Shown here piece by piece: positions 11,074 to 22,559 of a DNA stretch of 64,000 bases. The notes under the pieces are model-generated. The model did no database searches. It worked only from the letters and a program-made list of their open reading frames with translations, and was not told the origin of the DNA. Made by a program: the position numbers and the translations under genes. Position 1 is the first letter of the stretch. Each line of letters starts with the position of its first letter. Source of the DNA: Heliocidaris erythrogramma (taxonomy: Eukaryota; Echinodermata; Echinoidea; Camarodonta; Echinometridae); assembly GCA_025617745.1 (NCBI GenBank), contig CM046858.1, positions 52,459,925 to 52,523,924 on the forward strand, given 5' to 3'.

Positions 11074-12918
11074 GTGACCCGACGCCTCAAAACCTACAAT
11101 AAGTCGCCAAAATATTTTTTTTGGTTTTATACATTTTCTGGAAGTAAAGATTCTCAGCTTTCCAATGGTATATCATTTGCCTAGTTTACTCAATGATAAC
11201 ACCTTTAAATATCACATTTAGAATCAGTATGTAACCAGCAATCAATAAATCCTATTCAGAGAAAATGGCCATTTAAGTTCGGAACAAAAGAGTGCTAAAC
11301 CTTCGCTCTCTGTGTGCGCCCAAGTAAAACTGGGTATTCAAATGGCCATAGCAACCGGTATGAAGGGATTATCAGATTAGGCTGAATTTTGGCACGCTGC
11401 TCCAAGAGGACCTATTCATTACTCACACCAAAAATCAATTTAATACCTTTAGAGGTAAAGTAGTAATTTGGCATTGAATGAAAGTATTACAAAAACTCTC
11501 CAAACATTCATTAGCTCGACAGGTGAAAAAAGGAGTCATTTTAAAATGCCCTAAAAACATATTTCTAAGTCGAATTACGACTCACAAACTTGAGACATGA
11601 TAGAATGATAATGAAACTACCCATTTCTATCAAAAACAGAAAATCGACTGATCCAAGCAAATGTGACCCGACGCCTCAAAACCTACAATAAGTCGCCAAA
11701 ATTATTTTTTTTTGTTTTATACATTTTCTGAAAGTAGAGATTCTCAGCTTTCCAATGGTATATCATTTGCCTAGTTTACTCAATGATAACACCTTTAAAT
11801 ATCACATTTAGAATCAGTATGTAACCAGCAATCAATAAATCCTATTCAGAGAAAATGGCCATTTAAGTTCGGAACAAAAGAGTGCTAAACCTTCGCTCTC
11901 TGTGTGCGCCCAAGTAAAACTGGGTATTCAAATGGCCATAGCAACCGGTATGAAGGGATTATCAGATTAGGCTGAATTTTGGCACGCTGCTCCAAGAGGA
12001 CCTATTCATTACTCACACCAAAAATCAATTTAATACCTTTAGAGGTAAAGTAGTAATTTGGCATTGAATGAAAGTATTACAAAAGCTCTCCAAACATTCA
12101 TTAGCTCGACAGGTGAAAAAAAGGAGTCATTTTAAAATGCCCTAAAAACATATTTCTAAGTCGAATTACGACTCACAAACTTGAGACATGATAGAATGAT
12201 AATGAAACTACCCATTTCTATCAAAAACAGAAAATCGACTGATCCAAGCAAATGTGACCCGACGCCTCAAAACCTACAATAAGTAGCCAAAATTATTTTT
12301 TTGTTTGTTTTATACATTTTCTGAAAGTAAAGATTCTCAGCTTTCTAATGGTATATCACTTGCCTAGTTTACTCAATGATAACACCTTTAAATTTCACAT
12401 TTAGGATCAGTATGTAACCAGCAATCAATAACTCCTATTCAGAGAAAAATGGCCATTTAAATTCGGAACAAAAGAGTGCTAAACCTTCGCTCTCTGTGTC
12501 CGCCAAAGTAAAACTGGGTATTCAAATGGCCATAACAACCGGTATGAAGGGATTATCAGATTAGGCTGAATTTTGGCACGCTGCTCCAGGAGGACCTATT
12601 CATTACCCACTCTAAAAATCAATTTAATACATTTAGAGGTAAAGTAGTAATTTGGAATTGCATGAAAGTATTACAAATTTCGGCGATTTCGATTTTGTAG
12701 CTCGACAGGTGAAAAAAGGAGTCATTTTAAAATGCCCCAAAAACATATTTCTAAGTCGAATTACGACTCACAAACTTGAGACATGATAGAATGAAAATGA
12801 AACTACCCATTTCTTTCAAAAACAGAAAATCGACTGATCTAAGCAAATTTACTATTTTTGGCTGTTTGCTACGTTGTGGTCCGTGCGACTTATTGTAGGT
12901 TTTGAGGGTGCGGGTCAC
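11074..12918. mobile_element. Tandem GTGACC-type element, three units, one shared right end
   Basis: Three units start with GTGACCCGACGCC at 11074, 11663 and 12254. The first two (589 and 591 bp) are almost identical and stop before the right terminus. Only the third runs through to the complementary end at 12918. The whole array is flanked by a single ATTT duplication (11070-11073 and 12919-12922), so it inserted as one unit or was amplified in place. It is non-coding. Confidence 0.85.
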
Positions 12919-12922
12919 ATTT

Positions 12923-13610
12923 GTTTCTAAATTAAAATACTAATTACCTTTTCCCCTTGCTTACTTAAAGTCAAGGAGCAAAAAGACAAATAAATAGAGG
13001 ACAAAAAACCGTATGAATATATCAAATTTCATCAAACAAAATATACCAAGAAAAACTTTCCCCAAATTATAAATTCCTTATTCACACATAATTGAAATGA
13101 AAACGTAAAATGTGCGATGTATTTACAGCTTAGTAAATGTGAATTGGAGCAAACACAGAGCAACATATTAATATAACATAACTGTATTCATACTTACCTT
13201 AATCCTATATCACCACCTGTGTATCATGTCATGAATATCCCCCCCCCCCCCATACGTGTTGTGGAATTTATCATTTAATCATCTGCATGGCATGCAAGGT
13301 AGCCTATGATCAGGAGAGAGATGGATCGCATGCTGGTATACAGAATTTTGGCAATCTCGTGTCAGGTAAAAGAAGTCAGAGCTTCTGAGAACTTTAACAT
13401 TCATGCTCTTTCTCTGATGCTGTCACGTCTATGTTCATCTGAGTTTCTCAATATATGAAGGTTTGATTTCCCTATGATAATTTCACCACACAAACACCAA
13501 CCCCACCACAAAGTGTTTGGAGGAGATCACCAGTGTTCACACGTACCCACAAGACTATCCGAATATACCGTACTGGAAAAAAGATTGTGACGTAACAAAG
13601 GCGGCGATTT
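12923..13610. other. No gene recognised; region 3' of the transporter fragment
   Basis: The region contains a C run near 13241-13250. It lies downstream (minus strand) of the SLC5A7-like stop codon and may hold its 3' UTR. No AATAAA close to the stop was identified with confidence. Confidence 0.4.
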
Positions 13611-14116
13611 TCAATCCGTTTTATTTTCGATCAGATCGAATGTCAGCATGTGATCATTGACGTCTTGACTAGGAGCAACATTTCTATTAGTATTCACAAC
13701 GCACTTAAAGACGTCAAACTCCCTTGGGAGGTAACCCTTCTTAAAGGTAATATCAGTACGATAGGAAACGACCACAATCGTCAAAAAGGCGACAATAGAG
13801 GCCAGAATGCGAAACGGGAAGAGCTGTCCGAGCTCCTCGTCATAGAATGGGAAGTGGATTAGAGGTTGAGGGCGGGTTCGCCGCCGGCCAGTCGGAGGAA
13901 GAGCCCGAGAACAAAACCACAGGCTGAGCCGTAGGGGTTGGACTTCTCAACGTGGATTACACAGACAAACTGCGGGAAGAGCACAACGTAAACGAAATCG
14001 GAACAGAGGACGAAAAGGACGTAGATAGACGCGACATATAACGCCATGATGGTAGCTATGGTTGCAACAACAACCACCGCAACACGGAGCACCCACATCA
14101 TTTCTCGTTCAGAGGC
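13611..14116 (-). pseudogene. SLC5A7-like (high-affinity choline transporter family) terminal exon with frameshift
   Basis: The exon follows a clean acceptor (TTCTCTCTACAG). It reads ASEREMMWVLRVAVVVVATI and a second membrane span with SDFVYVVLFPQFVCVIHVEK, then NPYGSACGF and LFLRLAGGEPALN. This matches the late transmembrane part of SLC5A7 sodium/choline cotransporters. After GGEPALN the frame stops at 13859-13861. The homologous continuation (LIHFPFYDEELGQLFPFRIL and then LPREFDVFKCVVN) resumes one base out of frame and ends at 13611. One missing base (or two extra) would explain it. This is either a pseudogene or a sequencing error. The C-terminal tail is shorter than in vertebrate CHT1. 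Confidence 0.75.
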
Positions 14117-14315
14117 CTGTAGAGAGAAATTCATGTTTACAAATTTATATACGGAAACAATCGTACACCGTCAATAAAGGTAGCAGTTACATTCGTTGAA
14201 AATAAATGGCCACGAAGTAGAAGCGAGGGCAAGGGTTCTTTCTATGTCATCAAAGTAAATGAAAAGAAATAATATAGTTTATTGTCACTACAAATTATTT
14301 TCATTAGAAATATAC

Positions 14316-14578
14316 CGCTTGCCTGACGATTTTATTGTAGATGTTTCTTACAAATATTGAGATTGAGGCGAGCACGGACGAGTCGGTGGATGACATTACT
14401 GCGGCAGAGATGGCACCCAGGCCAAGAAAGGCGACCACGGGGGGAGTGAGATACTGGATAACGGCGGGTAGAATGAGACCGGGATCTCTGTTGAGGTCTG
14501 TTTTATTGAGGTTGATGTTGGTCATCGTCCAATCGGTGTAACAGGTAAATATCATTTTGAAAGAGATGGAGAGACACA
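14316..14578 (-). CDS. SLC5A7-like penultimate exon
   Basis: The minus-strand frame contains YTDWTMTN, LILPAVIQYLTPPVVAFLGL and GAISAAVMSSTDSSVLASIS then IFVRNIYNKIVRQA, the conserved sodium-solute-symporter helix with the SAAVMSS-DSS motif typical of choline transporters. The donor is GCG|GTATAT at 14316/14315, and a 199-bp phase-0 intron separates it from the terminal exon. The 5' border is uncertain: the nearest AG lies at 14579-14580, inside the TAA target duplication of the adjacent MITE. No upstream SLC5A7 exons were recognised in the window, so the gene may be a 5'-truncated duplicate. Confidence 0.7.
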
Positions 14579-14582
14579 CTAA

Positions 14583-14758
14583 TGGGGTGTTGCAAGAAAG
14601 TTGCGATTGATTGCAAGTTGCAACTGATCGGTACTGACCAATCAAAATCATTGTTGCAAGCGCATCTTCTTGAATGGGCAGACCCTGAACAATTCAGAAT
14701 GGTTGTTCTAATTTGCTTTACAATTTGCAATCGATTGCAATTTTCTTGCAACACCCTA
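14583..14758. mobile_element. 176-bp MITE, TAA duplication (Harbinger-like), copy 1
   Basis: The termini read TGGGGTGTTGCAAGAAAGTT and the complement ending TTGCAACACCCTA. TAA lies on both sides (14580-14582 and 14759-14761). A second copy sits in the tyrosine-recombinase gene at 44410-44584. Here it abuts the 5' side of the SLC5A7-like exon. Confidence 0.8.
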
Positions 14759-14761
14759 TAA

Positions 14762-15200
14762 GAATGTGTTTATGTTCTTGGTATGTTGTGTAGTTTGCTC
14801 TGTTAAGGTGCATTTTCAGTTCATATCTTTCACCCCCCCCCCCCCCCAAAAAAAAAAGAACCAAAAACAAGAAAGAAATCGTGATATTCGAATTCTTATT
14901 TTATTTCATTTCACCAAAAAAGAGACAAATAACCCCCAAAATATCAAATGAGGCGGGTCAAAAGAAAAGGAAAGGAGGAAGGGACGAAAAAAAAAACCAG
15001 ACAGGGATTACGTTCTTTTGGCCTTATATGTGGGGACCTTTTGGTCGCTTCCAACATTACTTATGTGACTGTGCTTCATAGAAATTTATCAAACGGGTTC
15101 AAGAATGTAGCCATCCTGATTGGTCAAATAACACCACGTGACCGTGCAAAAAAAGTACTAACGCACGGCAAAAAGCTGCACTGCTGAGCTGCGTACCTCT
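14762..15200. other. No gene recognised
   Basis: Contains a C12/A9 run at about 14835-14856. The lysine-rich small ORFs here overlap homopolymers. Confidence 0.4.
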
Positions 15201-15460
15201 GGTGCATGCAAACTTAGGCTTCTTACGGAAAGTTTTGTCACCGTTTTCACCGCGGCCAAAGTTAAAAAGGCCGATTAGCGGGATTTTCTCCCGGATCTTG
15301 TAATATCCATCGGCGACTATAAGAAGTCGCCGTTCAGCGGGATTAGCGCGAACTTTTGTTAAGAGATCCGCCCTGCGATTCCTTCGATTTCGCCGACTTC
15401 CTGTTCTTTATTTTTGTTCTGCCTTGAAGGAAGTTGTATATTAGGTGTTTTGAAAGAGCG
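15201..15460. repeat. GC-rich dispersed repeat with central hairpin
   Basis: CGGCGACT (15311-15318) and its complement AGTCGCCG (15325-15332) form a perfect stem with a 6-nt loop. GCGGGATT occurs on both sides. A 21-base segment at 15214-15234 (TTAGGCTTCTTACGG then AAAGTT) is found as its complement at 26579-26599, so this is one member of a dispersed family. Confidence 0.5.
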
Positions 15461-16605
15461 CCACTTACGTTTTAATGGTGACTCATTCTGCTTCATTTTG
15501 CTTCTTATTTTCTTTGGAAAAAGTACGAATGTATTGAAGTCTCCGTCAAAGTACCGTACGTATCAGTTGTCATAGTTTTCTGAGAAAAAAAATACCTAGG
15601 TTTGTGCCATGACAAAGTCGGCCCCTAACATTTAATTTTCCCACATCGAGCCCACCACAAAAATATATAGTAATGATAAACGACATAAAAATTAATACAC
15701 GAATAAGTAAAGGACGGTGAATACATTCTTGCGCCGGACAACTATTCAAAATATTGCTTTATGTTCCAAACCAAAAAAAAAAACTCAACTAATAACAATA
15801 AAAATCCAATCCCAAAATACATTGTTTAGTTTCCAAGCAATGCAATTATAAATTCACTTTCACATTTTAATAGTTGTATGTAGCCGTCATGGCTGCGGAT
15901 AAAAAAAATGAAATTGAAATATCAGAACGAAAAACTTAATGTTCTCGAGTTAAGACCGGATTTCTGAATATAAATACAACTTTACTTTTGCATGGGTCGC
16001 GGAACCAGAACTGGGGACGGGGCCTGGGGGCTGCAGCCCACCCCCCCCCCCCCCCCCCCTACCCTTTTTTGAGTAAACACGTTTCATAAAATTAATGATT
16101 TAGCTTAATATATTATCATTAATGAGTGAAATCAAATCAGCCCCACACGCACACTTTCAAAAACGCCCCTGTGTTGAAAGAGTAGCCTTTCTTTCTTTTT
16201 TGGCTTTGCCCTATATTTTTAACGTTTTCGTTATATATGTCAACAACATCTATTGGGTAATTCGGAATAATATTAAGCACACTTTATTCGAGCGCATGAA
16301 TTAAAAGAATATTACTTAGTGCTTTGGGTAATGTTGTTACAAACCAGCATGATTGGGCAGTTATATAATGAGCGCTTTATTGAAATTAAAACATTATCGA
16401 TGTGTTATGCGCAATGAAATCCCAGCTTAAATTTCGTGTTTAATATTACACAAGTAAGTTTTATTTTTTGAAATATCGATCTCGATCAGCCGTCTGGTCT
16501 TAAAAAGGAACTCCAAAATATGGGGAAAATGGGGAGAAAAGTGATTCGATAAGTCCGTTTGTTGTATTAAGAGGGATCGAGTAAAAGAGCGAGAGAGCGA
16601 GGTAA
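15461..16605. other. No gene recognised
   Basis: AT-rich. The segment GCATGGGTCGCGGAACCAG at about 15991-16009, followed by an 18-base C run near 16041-16058, resembles the sequence near 4022-4064, suggesting a worn dispersed repeat. Confidence 0.4.
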
Positions 16606-16611
16606 TTTATT
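16606..16611 (-). terminator. Polyadenylation signal AATAAA
   Basis: On the minus strand AATAAA begins only a few bases after the stop codon of the exon at 16616-16759. The signal is canonical but the 3' UTR would be unusually short. Confidence 0.4.
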
Positions 16612-16615
16612 AAAA

Positions 16616-16759
16616 TTATAAGAATTCCGGAACGATGACAAACTTTTGTGATTGCGCCTGTCCCCGGATAAGGTTGTTGACTTTGATATGTACGTCGTTA
16701 ACCTTCATAAGGATCTTTTTCATCACCATGTTTGGTGAGATGCCCTGTCCCATAGGAAA
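16616..16759 (-). CDS. Probable terminal exon of an unrecognised gene
   Basis: After a good acceptor (TTACTTACAG) the minus strand stays open for 47 codons. It reads FPMGQGISPNMVMKKILMKV, then NDVHIKVNNLIRGQAQSQKF and VIVPEFL, and stops at 16616-16618. Composition looks coding and AATAAA follows directly. No family was recognised. It lies upstream of the SLC5A7-like exons on the same strand but ends in its own stop and polyadenylation signal, so it belongs to a different transcript or to an alternative end. Confidence 0.4.
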   Translation of the reverse strand, partial: FPMGQGISPNMVMKKILMKVNDVHIKVNNLIRGQAQSQKFVIVPEFL

Positions 16760-18540
16760 CTGTAAGTAACATTAAAAATACATGTAGATTGATGTAGAAG
16801 ATGGATGGCATAAAGAGAGGGAGAGGGTGGAGTGATGTGGCAGAGAGACAAGGGGGACTGGGTGGCAGGGAAAGAAAGAGAGAGACTGTCAGGATGAAGG
16901 AGAAATTGACTCTGTCTTGGAGAAGTGACAGGAAGTCGTGAATGCTTTATAGGTCGATTTATATTTCAACCCCCCCCCCCCCCCTTGTCCCCCGCAATTT
17001 TGAGATAAAGATAACGGCTCGTAGAAAACAATTTTTAGGCGGAAAGTTATAGTTCGACACCCTGACTGCTTTTCAGTTATTTGGACGTAATACTGCACCG
17101 TATGTAACAGGGGTGGTTACAGGGAGGGGGAGTCCCCACCCCCCCCCCCCTTCCCCTTCCCGCGCGAAGCGCGAAAGCTCCGACGTGTGGCCCATGCGAA
17201 CCATTTGTACCTGCAAGACATTGGAGAACTAGAAAGGCCGTCAAAGGCCGCGCTACAGAGTAGTTGCATTCTTTCCCTAAACGATTCTTTCCTGTCATTA
17301 TATTTTATATTTTATATTTTTCTCCTTTTTTATCGCAATAAAGACTTCCAGATTTGGCATAATCTACTATTTAATACATGCATGTAAAATATTATGGTTA
17401 CTTATTGTTATTATGTAATTTGGCACAATGATACTGGGTGTGAATATATTTGTTTGTGTATTTTACCTTGATTATTGTGAAAAATGTTATTTTGAAAAAG
17501 GAAGTAATAAAATATTCTTAAAAACAAAAAAAGAACTCTCCGAACTGAAGTTTCTATAACCGATCATCACCAAAAATCTAATCGATTCTTTTCTTAATCG
17601 ATTCTTTCCTGTCACTATCCGAAATGAAGTTGGGGTCAAAACTTCAAGGTCACACAGAATTTGCAGGGGTCAACCAATCATCACCAAAATCTAATCGATT
17701 CTTTCCTGTCACTATCCGAACATTCCATGAAAATTTGGTGCGAATCCGTTCACCCGTTCTCTTGTACACAAAAAAAAAAACAAAAAACAAACAAACAAAC
17801 ACACGGAGGGAGCCCTTTACATATTACCCTCGCCGATTTCATCGGCGTGGGTAATCACTAATAAAAGATGATCATTTCCATTCACATGTGTTGTTGTAAA
17901 GAAACTCCATATGCACATGCAGACCTCGATCCCTATACCGATATGCATCTTTTGAATGCAAACAAGGAGATAAACCTTTATCTTTTTAAAGCAGAAACTG
18001 GGGAACTTCCCTCTCTTTATACCCCAGTGAAATCCCCTTTCTTATTTACACAATATACTAACTGAATGTTTGTTTGCAAAGTTTCAAATTGCAGAACATA
18101 AAATTGTATCAATTTGTCGCAAAATAACATTCAGATTTATTTTCATCAAAGGCATTCACTATGTTGCAAATTTGTTATATGATATAAATGAAAAGTCTTT
18201 TTTCGGGGTATATGGGGTATTGATATCTGAAAAGTGTTATTTTCGTTTCTGGTACTTAAAGGGATATTCAAATTCTCACTGATACTGACTCAGCCCCCTC
18301 ATTTTCTGTTTTTATTCATTGAATGTGGAGTGGAATAAGAAAATTGTTGTTGGACAGAAGATTTTCTTCCCCTGAAATTGAACGCCGCAGTTACATCTAT
18401 AGAAAATGTGAATGCCTTATTTCACCTTTGGCTTGTAAATCTCTATTGTATAAGAAGATCAAGGGAAGCGAGCATTCGTGTATTATATTGTTTCAATAGA
18501 GCCGGACACGCGTCCGTGATTTGACTCTTCGTCACAAACA
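16760..18540. other. No gene; scattered simple repeats
   Basis: Contents are purine-rich DNA at 16800-16900, C runs near 16971-16984 and 17139-17150, and three copies of a phrase around CGATTCTTTCCTGTCA(C/T)TAT (about 17281, 17599 and 17696). The ORFs in this stretch look spurious. Confidence 0.45.
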
Positions 18541-18660
18541 ATGCGGCATATGCAAATTTGACCTGGCTATAAAAATAAATAATAAAACAAGATAATAGGA
18601 GTTTTCTCCGACCATAATTAGCATTAAAAGCCGGTTGAGAGGAGAATGAACTGGAGACAA
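18540..18660 (+). promoter_or_regulatory. Octamer + TATA promoter-like patch
   Basis: ATGCAAAT (about 18549) is followed 12 bp later by CTATAAAAATA (about 18568), and 90 bp further by an ATG at 18663. The octamer-TATA spacing resembles histone or snRNA-type promoters. The downstream frame (MDRGGDEDYPPVVIDEMLDF) is acidic but runs into an 18-base G tract and has no recognised homologue. Confidence 0.3.
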
Positions 18661-19379
18661 TAATGGATAGGGGTGGGGATGAAGACTATCCACCGGTGGT
18701 TATTGACGAAATGTTGGATTTCTGCTTTTGTTGGAGGTCATCTGATGAAAGTACCTTTCAAAACGTTGCAAGGGTTGGAAACCAAATAAACTGTAAAAAC
18801 AGACACATCAATACTACTATAATTTTGCTACACAGAGGCGGATCTGAGTATAGTCTTGCGGGGGGGGGGGGGGGGGGTTGTCACATGTCCGAAAAGACAA
18901 GCAACAGCAAAAAGAAAGAAAGAAAGAAAGAAAGAAATTGCTGGTGCACTTTTGTAGCGAGCTCCAGTCATGGAGCGATTATGTGTGTGGAGTATCCCCC
19001 TTGACCGGACCGTATTTTGGCTAGTTCGACAGTCCATCGTTATGTGTTCTTTATAAAGGCCGATTGATTGAAAACTAAAGTAAAAGAGAAAATGTAAATA
19101 TGAACCCTTTACAATGCTTTCTATAAACTAGATGTATATTCTACGTACATTGAGGAGATATTACGAGATTCTTTGAGAAAACAAATCCGAGAGAGCTGCC
19201 AAGCTTCATTTATTTTTGCATCTAAGGCCTTAAAAACACTGTTTCTATAAAATATGCATTTTATTAATGAAAGTGCTGCCCTTGGCACATGCCCCCTCTA
19301 TCCGCTCCGTTACACCACTGGACCGTGCGAGACAGAAGAAAGGTTGATGTAGCAAAATCAGATTATATGGATCTCGCTT
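18661..19379. other. Low-complexity stretch
   Basis: Contains a G run at about 18859-18877 and a GAAA microsatellite at about 18911-18938. No convincing gene. Confidence 0.4.
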
Positions 19380-19609
19380 TGAATTCTGAATTGTAACTTC
19401 CTATATCTCACTTATTCACACGATTCATGTTTGCCTTTTTTTTGTAAATTTTAGTTTTTTTCTTCTTTTTTTCGTCGTTTATCCTAGGGCTATTCTTTTA
19501 TTTATCCCCATATTTCTTCATTTATCATATAGTTATTTCTTTTTTCTTACCCTTCCGTTTTGTCTCCCTTGATTTGTTTCATTTTTTCTTCGTCTACCAC
19601 ATTCTCTAT

Positions 19610-19870
19610 CAGGGCCAGCCGAACGTTTTTGAGATTGGTGGAGCCCAAATATGGGAACCATGTAGGAATGTTACTATTGTGCTACAAAAAAGGGGCCCAA
19701 TTTTGTTGACAACCCCCAAAAAGTCCAATATCGTCGCCGTTGTCGACATTCCCGGCAAGCCAAAAAAAAAAACACACATGGGGGGTCCAAACTTTTTACA
19801 AACACATTTTCTATGTCCGAGGCAAAAAATATCGGAGGCCGGCCCCCCTCCCCCCCCCCCCACAATTCTG
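19610..19870. mobile_element. CAGGGCC-type MITE, worn copy
   Basis: It starts CAGGGCCAGCCGAACGTTTT and then TGAGATTGGTGG, closely matching the complement of the right end of the element at 35920-36233. The other end is worn (GGCCGGCCCCCC and a C run). The paralogous segment at 22.7 kb lacks it, which supports insertion. Confidence 0.55.
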
Positions 19871-20159
19871 GTTTTTTTTTAATGTATTATTCATTTATTT
19901 TCTTAAGACATTATTACGACAATAACTCATAAACGTATTTGCATATCATATTTTCTATTTATTGTTTTATATGTATTTAAACAATTCGCCTTATGCTGAT
20001 TCAATCTGATTTAACAATGAATGAATCAAGTGGTTTACTTTCATTCTTATTTTCCAGTCTTATCCTTCATATTTTCTTTCAAACAATATTTCATTAGTAG
20101 TCATTATTATATCATCATGATGTTACTGTTATAGGAATTAATTATTTTAGCGAGACTAT

Positions 20160-20245
20160 ACCACAGAACTCCTAAAGACGCCTTTAGTTCTGTGGACTTT
20201 ACGCTTCGGAGAAGCGTATAGTATTCTCTTCTTCTACGCTTCTCC
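20160..20245. repeat. Double hairpin block
   Basis: CCACAGAACT...AGTTCTGTGG forms one stem, and ACGCTTC-GGA-GAAGCGT forms a second perfect 7-bp stem immediately after. It is absent from the paralogous copy near 23060, so it was gained or lost as a unit. Confidence 0.55.
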
Positions 20246-20760
20246 ATTCTGTATTTTCCCATTTTGTCGCCTTTTCAAGTTATTCAATTTTGTTGATGTA
20301 TATGGAAAATGATGATTAGTATAAGAAATTAATATTGATAACTTTAGCAGCTTCGTAGTAAGAAAAGGACTACCATTTTCATAGCGCTGTGTTTTTTGCC
20401 AAAAAACATAAGGAAAAAAACAAAAAAAAACGATGGTTCTTTTATTATTTCAATCATCTTTACAGAATCGTTCGTGTGGATTCCGTGTTATATTCTCATG
20501 TTGTTTTTTTTTTTTTTGCCGCAGATTATAAGCTCTCATGAAGCGGTCGGAAGACTAATAAATTCACAGTTTAAACCTAATAAATCGGTTCGACTTTCGG
20601 TAACTTCTAAAGTCTAAATAGGGGAAAATGTTCAATAATAATTCCTCTGTTATAAGTAGTACGCTGGTACGAGTGTATATATATTCGGGATTATTCTTTT
20701 CTACAGCTACCAACTTTGATCCGCCTTTGGAAAAGAAAGCAATCGATGCAGTGTTTTGTT

Positions 20761-22559
20761 ATTTTATTAATTTTTTTTTTGCTTCATGAGTTTTGATCGT
20801 ACTCTTTGTTTCCACTTTTCCTGTTGGTGTTTTTGTGTTCTTTTCTAAACGAATAGACGAGCACAGAAGACGAAATTGTTGTTGAAGAGGGTGAGAGAAA
20901 TATAAAATAGAGTGCTCATAATGGAGAACAAGAGACGGTAATAAAGAAGGTCAGAAATGAAGACAGAACGATTGATGGGAAAAGTGTAATTCCAGATAAA
21001 GATATGAAAATAATCGCGTAAATGGGATGTTCCAAAATAGATTTATAATGAAGAAAAAGATGGAATCTTTATATAAAGCATATAGGTTTAGGTATGGTCT
21101 TACAAATAATCATGTTTTGTTGCTTTTGTTGCTGTTATATTATTATTATCATCATCATCATCAACAACAACATCATCATTATCAATATTTCAATTCAATT
21201 CAATTCAATTCAATTTTATTTTCATTTCCAACACAAAGGTACATATGAAAGTGCATTTTAACAAAATAACACGATATACAATAATTATGACAATTAAATA
21301 AATGGAAAATAACATTATCATAATTATCACATTCATCATATAATTACATCATTATAATTACTATTGTTCTTGTTGTTCTTCATCTTGTTATTGAAAATAA
21401 AAGATTACATTGTAGACCCGTTTTGAAAGAAAAGAGATTGGCCTGTGTCAGATGAGGATAGATGTAAAAACATACCTTTTGGGGGGAACTTCGGTTGGTA
21501 CCCGAGTTATTTATCGCGCAAATTTCATTTGACTTTTCTTTAATGTAATCTCCAGATGTAGCGCTCGGGTATTCTGATAGGAGAGGCAAGAATGAATATC
21601 GGGTAATATAGGGCTGCAGTACACAGGACTCTCCTTTGTGATACTCTTTTTTTTTCTTTCTTCCTTATATTCAGCTTTTTTTGTTCTTGTTCTTTATCTC
21701 CTAATTTTTGTTCTTTGCTTTCACTTGGGCCTATACTTGAAAAAAATCGTAGGAGTGGTCGCCCCCTAACCCACGCCCCACTGTATCGCCGCCCTGGTTA
21801 CCTCTCATATATCAGTTATTCCGTTTTATTATGCATTTCATGGTTGTAACCGAGCAGAATTTTCGGTCTTCGGAATTCGGGTGTATTTGCCAATATCCCA
21901 TTTATGTTCTTATGAATGAAATCGAGAATAGCCCAATATGTTAGGAATTCAATCAATAAAACTCTAAATCTGAATCTGAATCTTTCTTGTTTCTGCTGAT
22001 GTTACAGGCGCGAAGGCGATGTTTGACCCTCCTGTTGGTCGATCGCTTATCCTTTTATGGCCCGATCCCCAGAAGCCCCCCCCCCCCCTCCCATGATGAA
22101 TTTTTGCCGTAAGCGTCTGCCAAGCTACATGTATATTTTGGCGGACAATTTACTGGAGAAATTTGTTTGATAGTTGATAAGAAATAGGCCTAAATGTGTT
22201 TATTGCCGTCGTTCTCTCATCCTTGTTCTCCCATCGTTTCTTGTTTCTCTCCATTCCGTTGTCTAAACGATTTTTTTGCGCCTTTTGTATTTTGCCCCCC
22301 CCCCCCTCTCTCTCTCTTTAGACAGAGGGACACGGGGTTGGTGGAGTTATACGATATATCAATTCCACCCCAACTTTGTTTCCTCCATGAAATTCATCTG
22401 TTTCATCCTAATTTCCTGCGTTGAGTACTGCTTGAATTCTTTTTCCGAGAGTAAATATAAACCTTCCATTCGTCTTTTTTCTTTATTGATTGTATTTCTC
22501 GTATTTCGCCCCCCCCCCCCCCCTTCATTTTGACCCCTTTGGCATTTGTGTTTTTTTTA
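20761..22559. other. No gene; simple repeats and LINE-type tails
   Basis: Contents are a TNN-type microsatellite (about 21120-21182), TCAATTCAATTCAAT followed by a TTTATTTTCATTTCCAACA tail (about 21187-21237), an AATAAAACTC-TCTGAATCTGAATCT tail (about 21955-21985) typical of a LINE 3' end, and C runs near 22079-22088, 22297-22306 and 22510-22522. Confidence 0.5.

Larger units (their letters stand above)
19380..20760. repeat. Segmental duplication, copy 1
   Basis: Diverged but collinear with 22560-23640. Shared landmarks in order are a CTCACTTATTC(A/G)CA(C/T)GATTCATG block, T-rich stretches with TTTATCCTA, TTATGCTGATTCAA(T/G)CTGATTTAACAAT, GCGGTCGGAAGACT, and CCGCCTTTGGAAAAG. Copy 1 carries two extra blocks absent from copy 2: a CAGGGCC-type insert (19610 to about 19870) and a hairpin-rich block (about 20160-20245). 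Confidence 0.7.
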
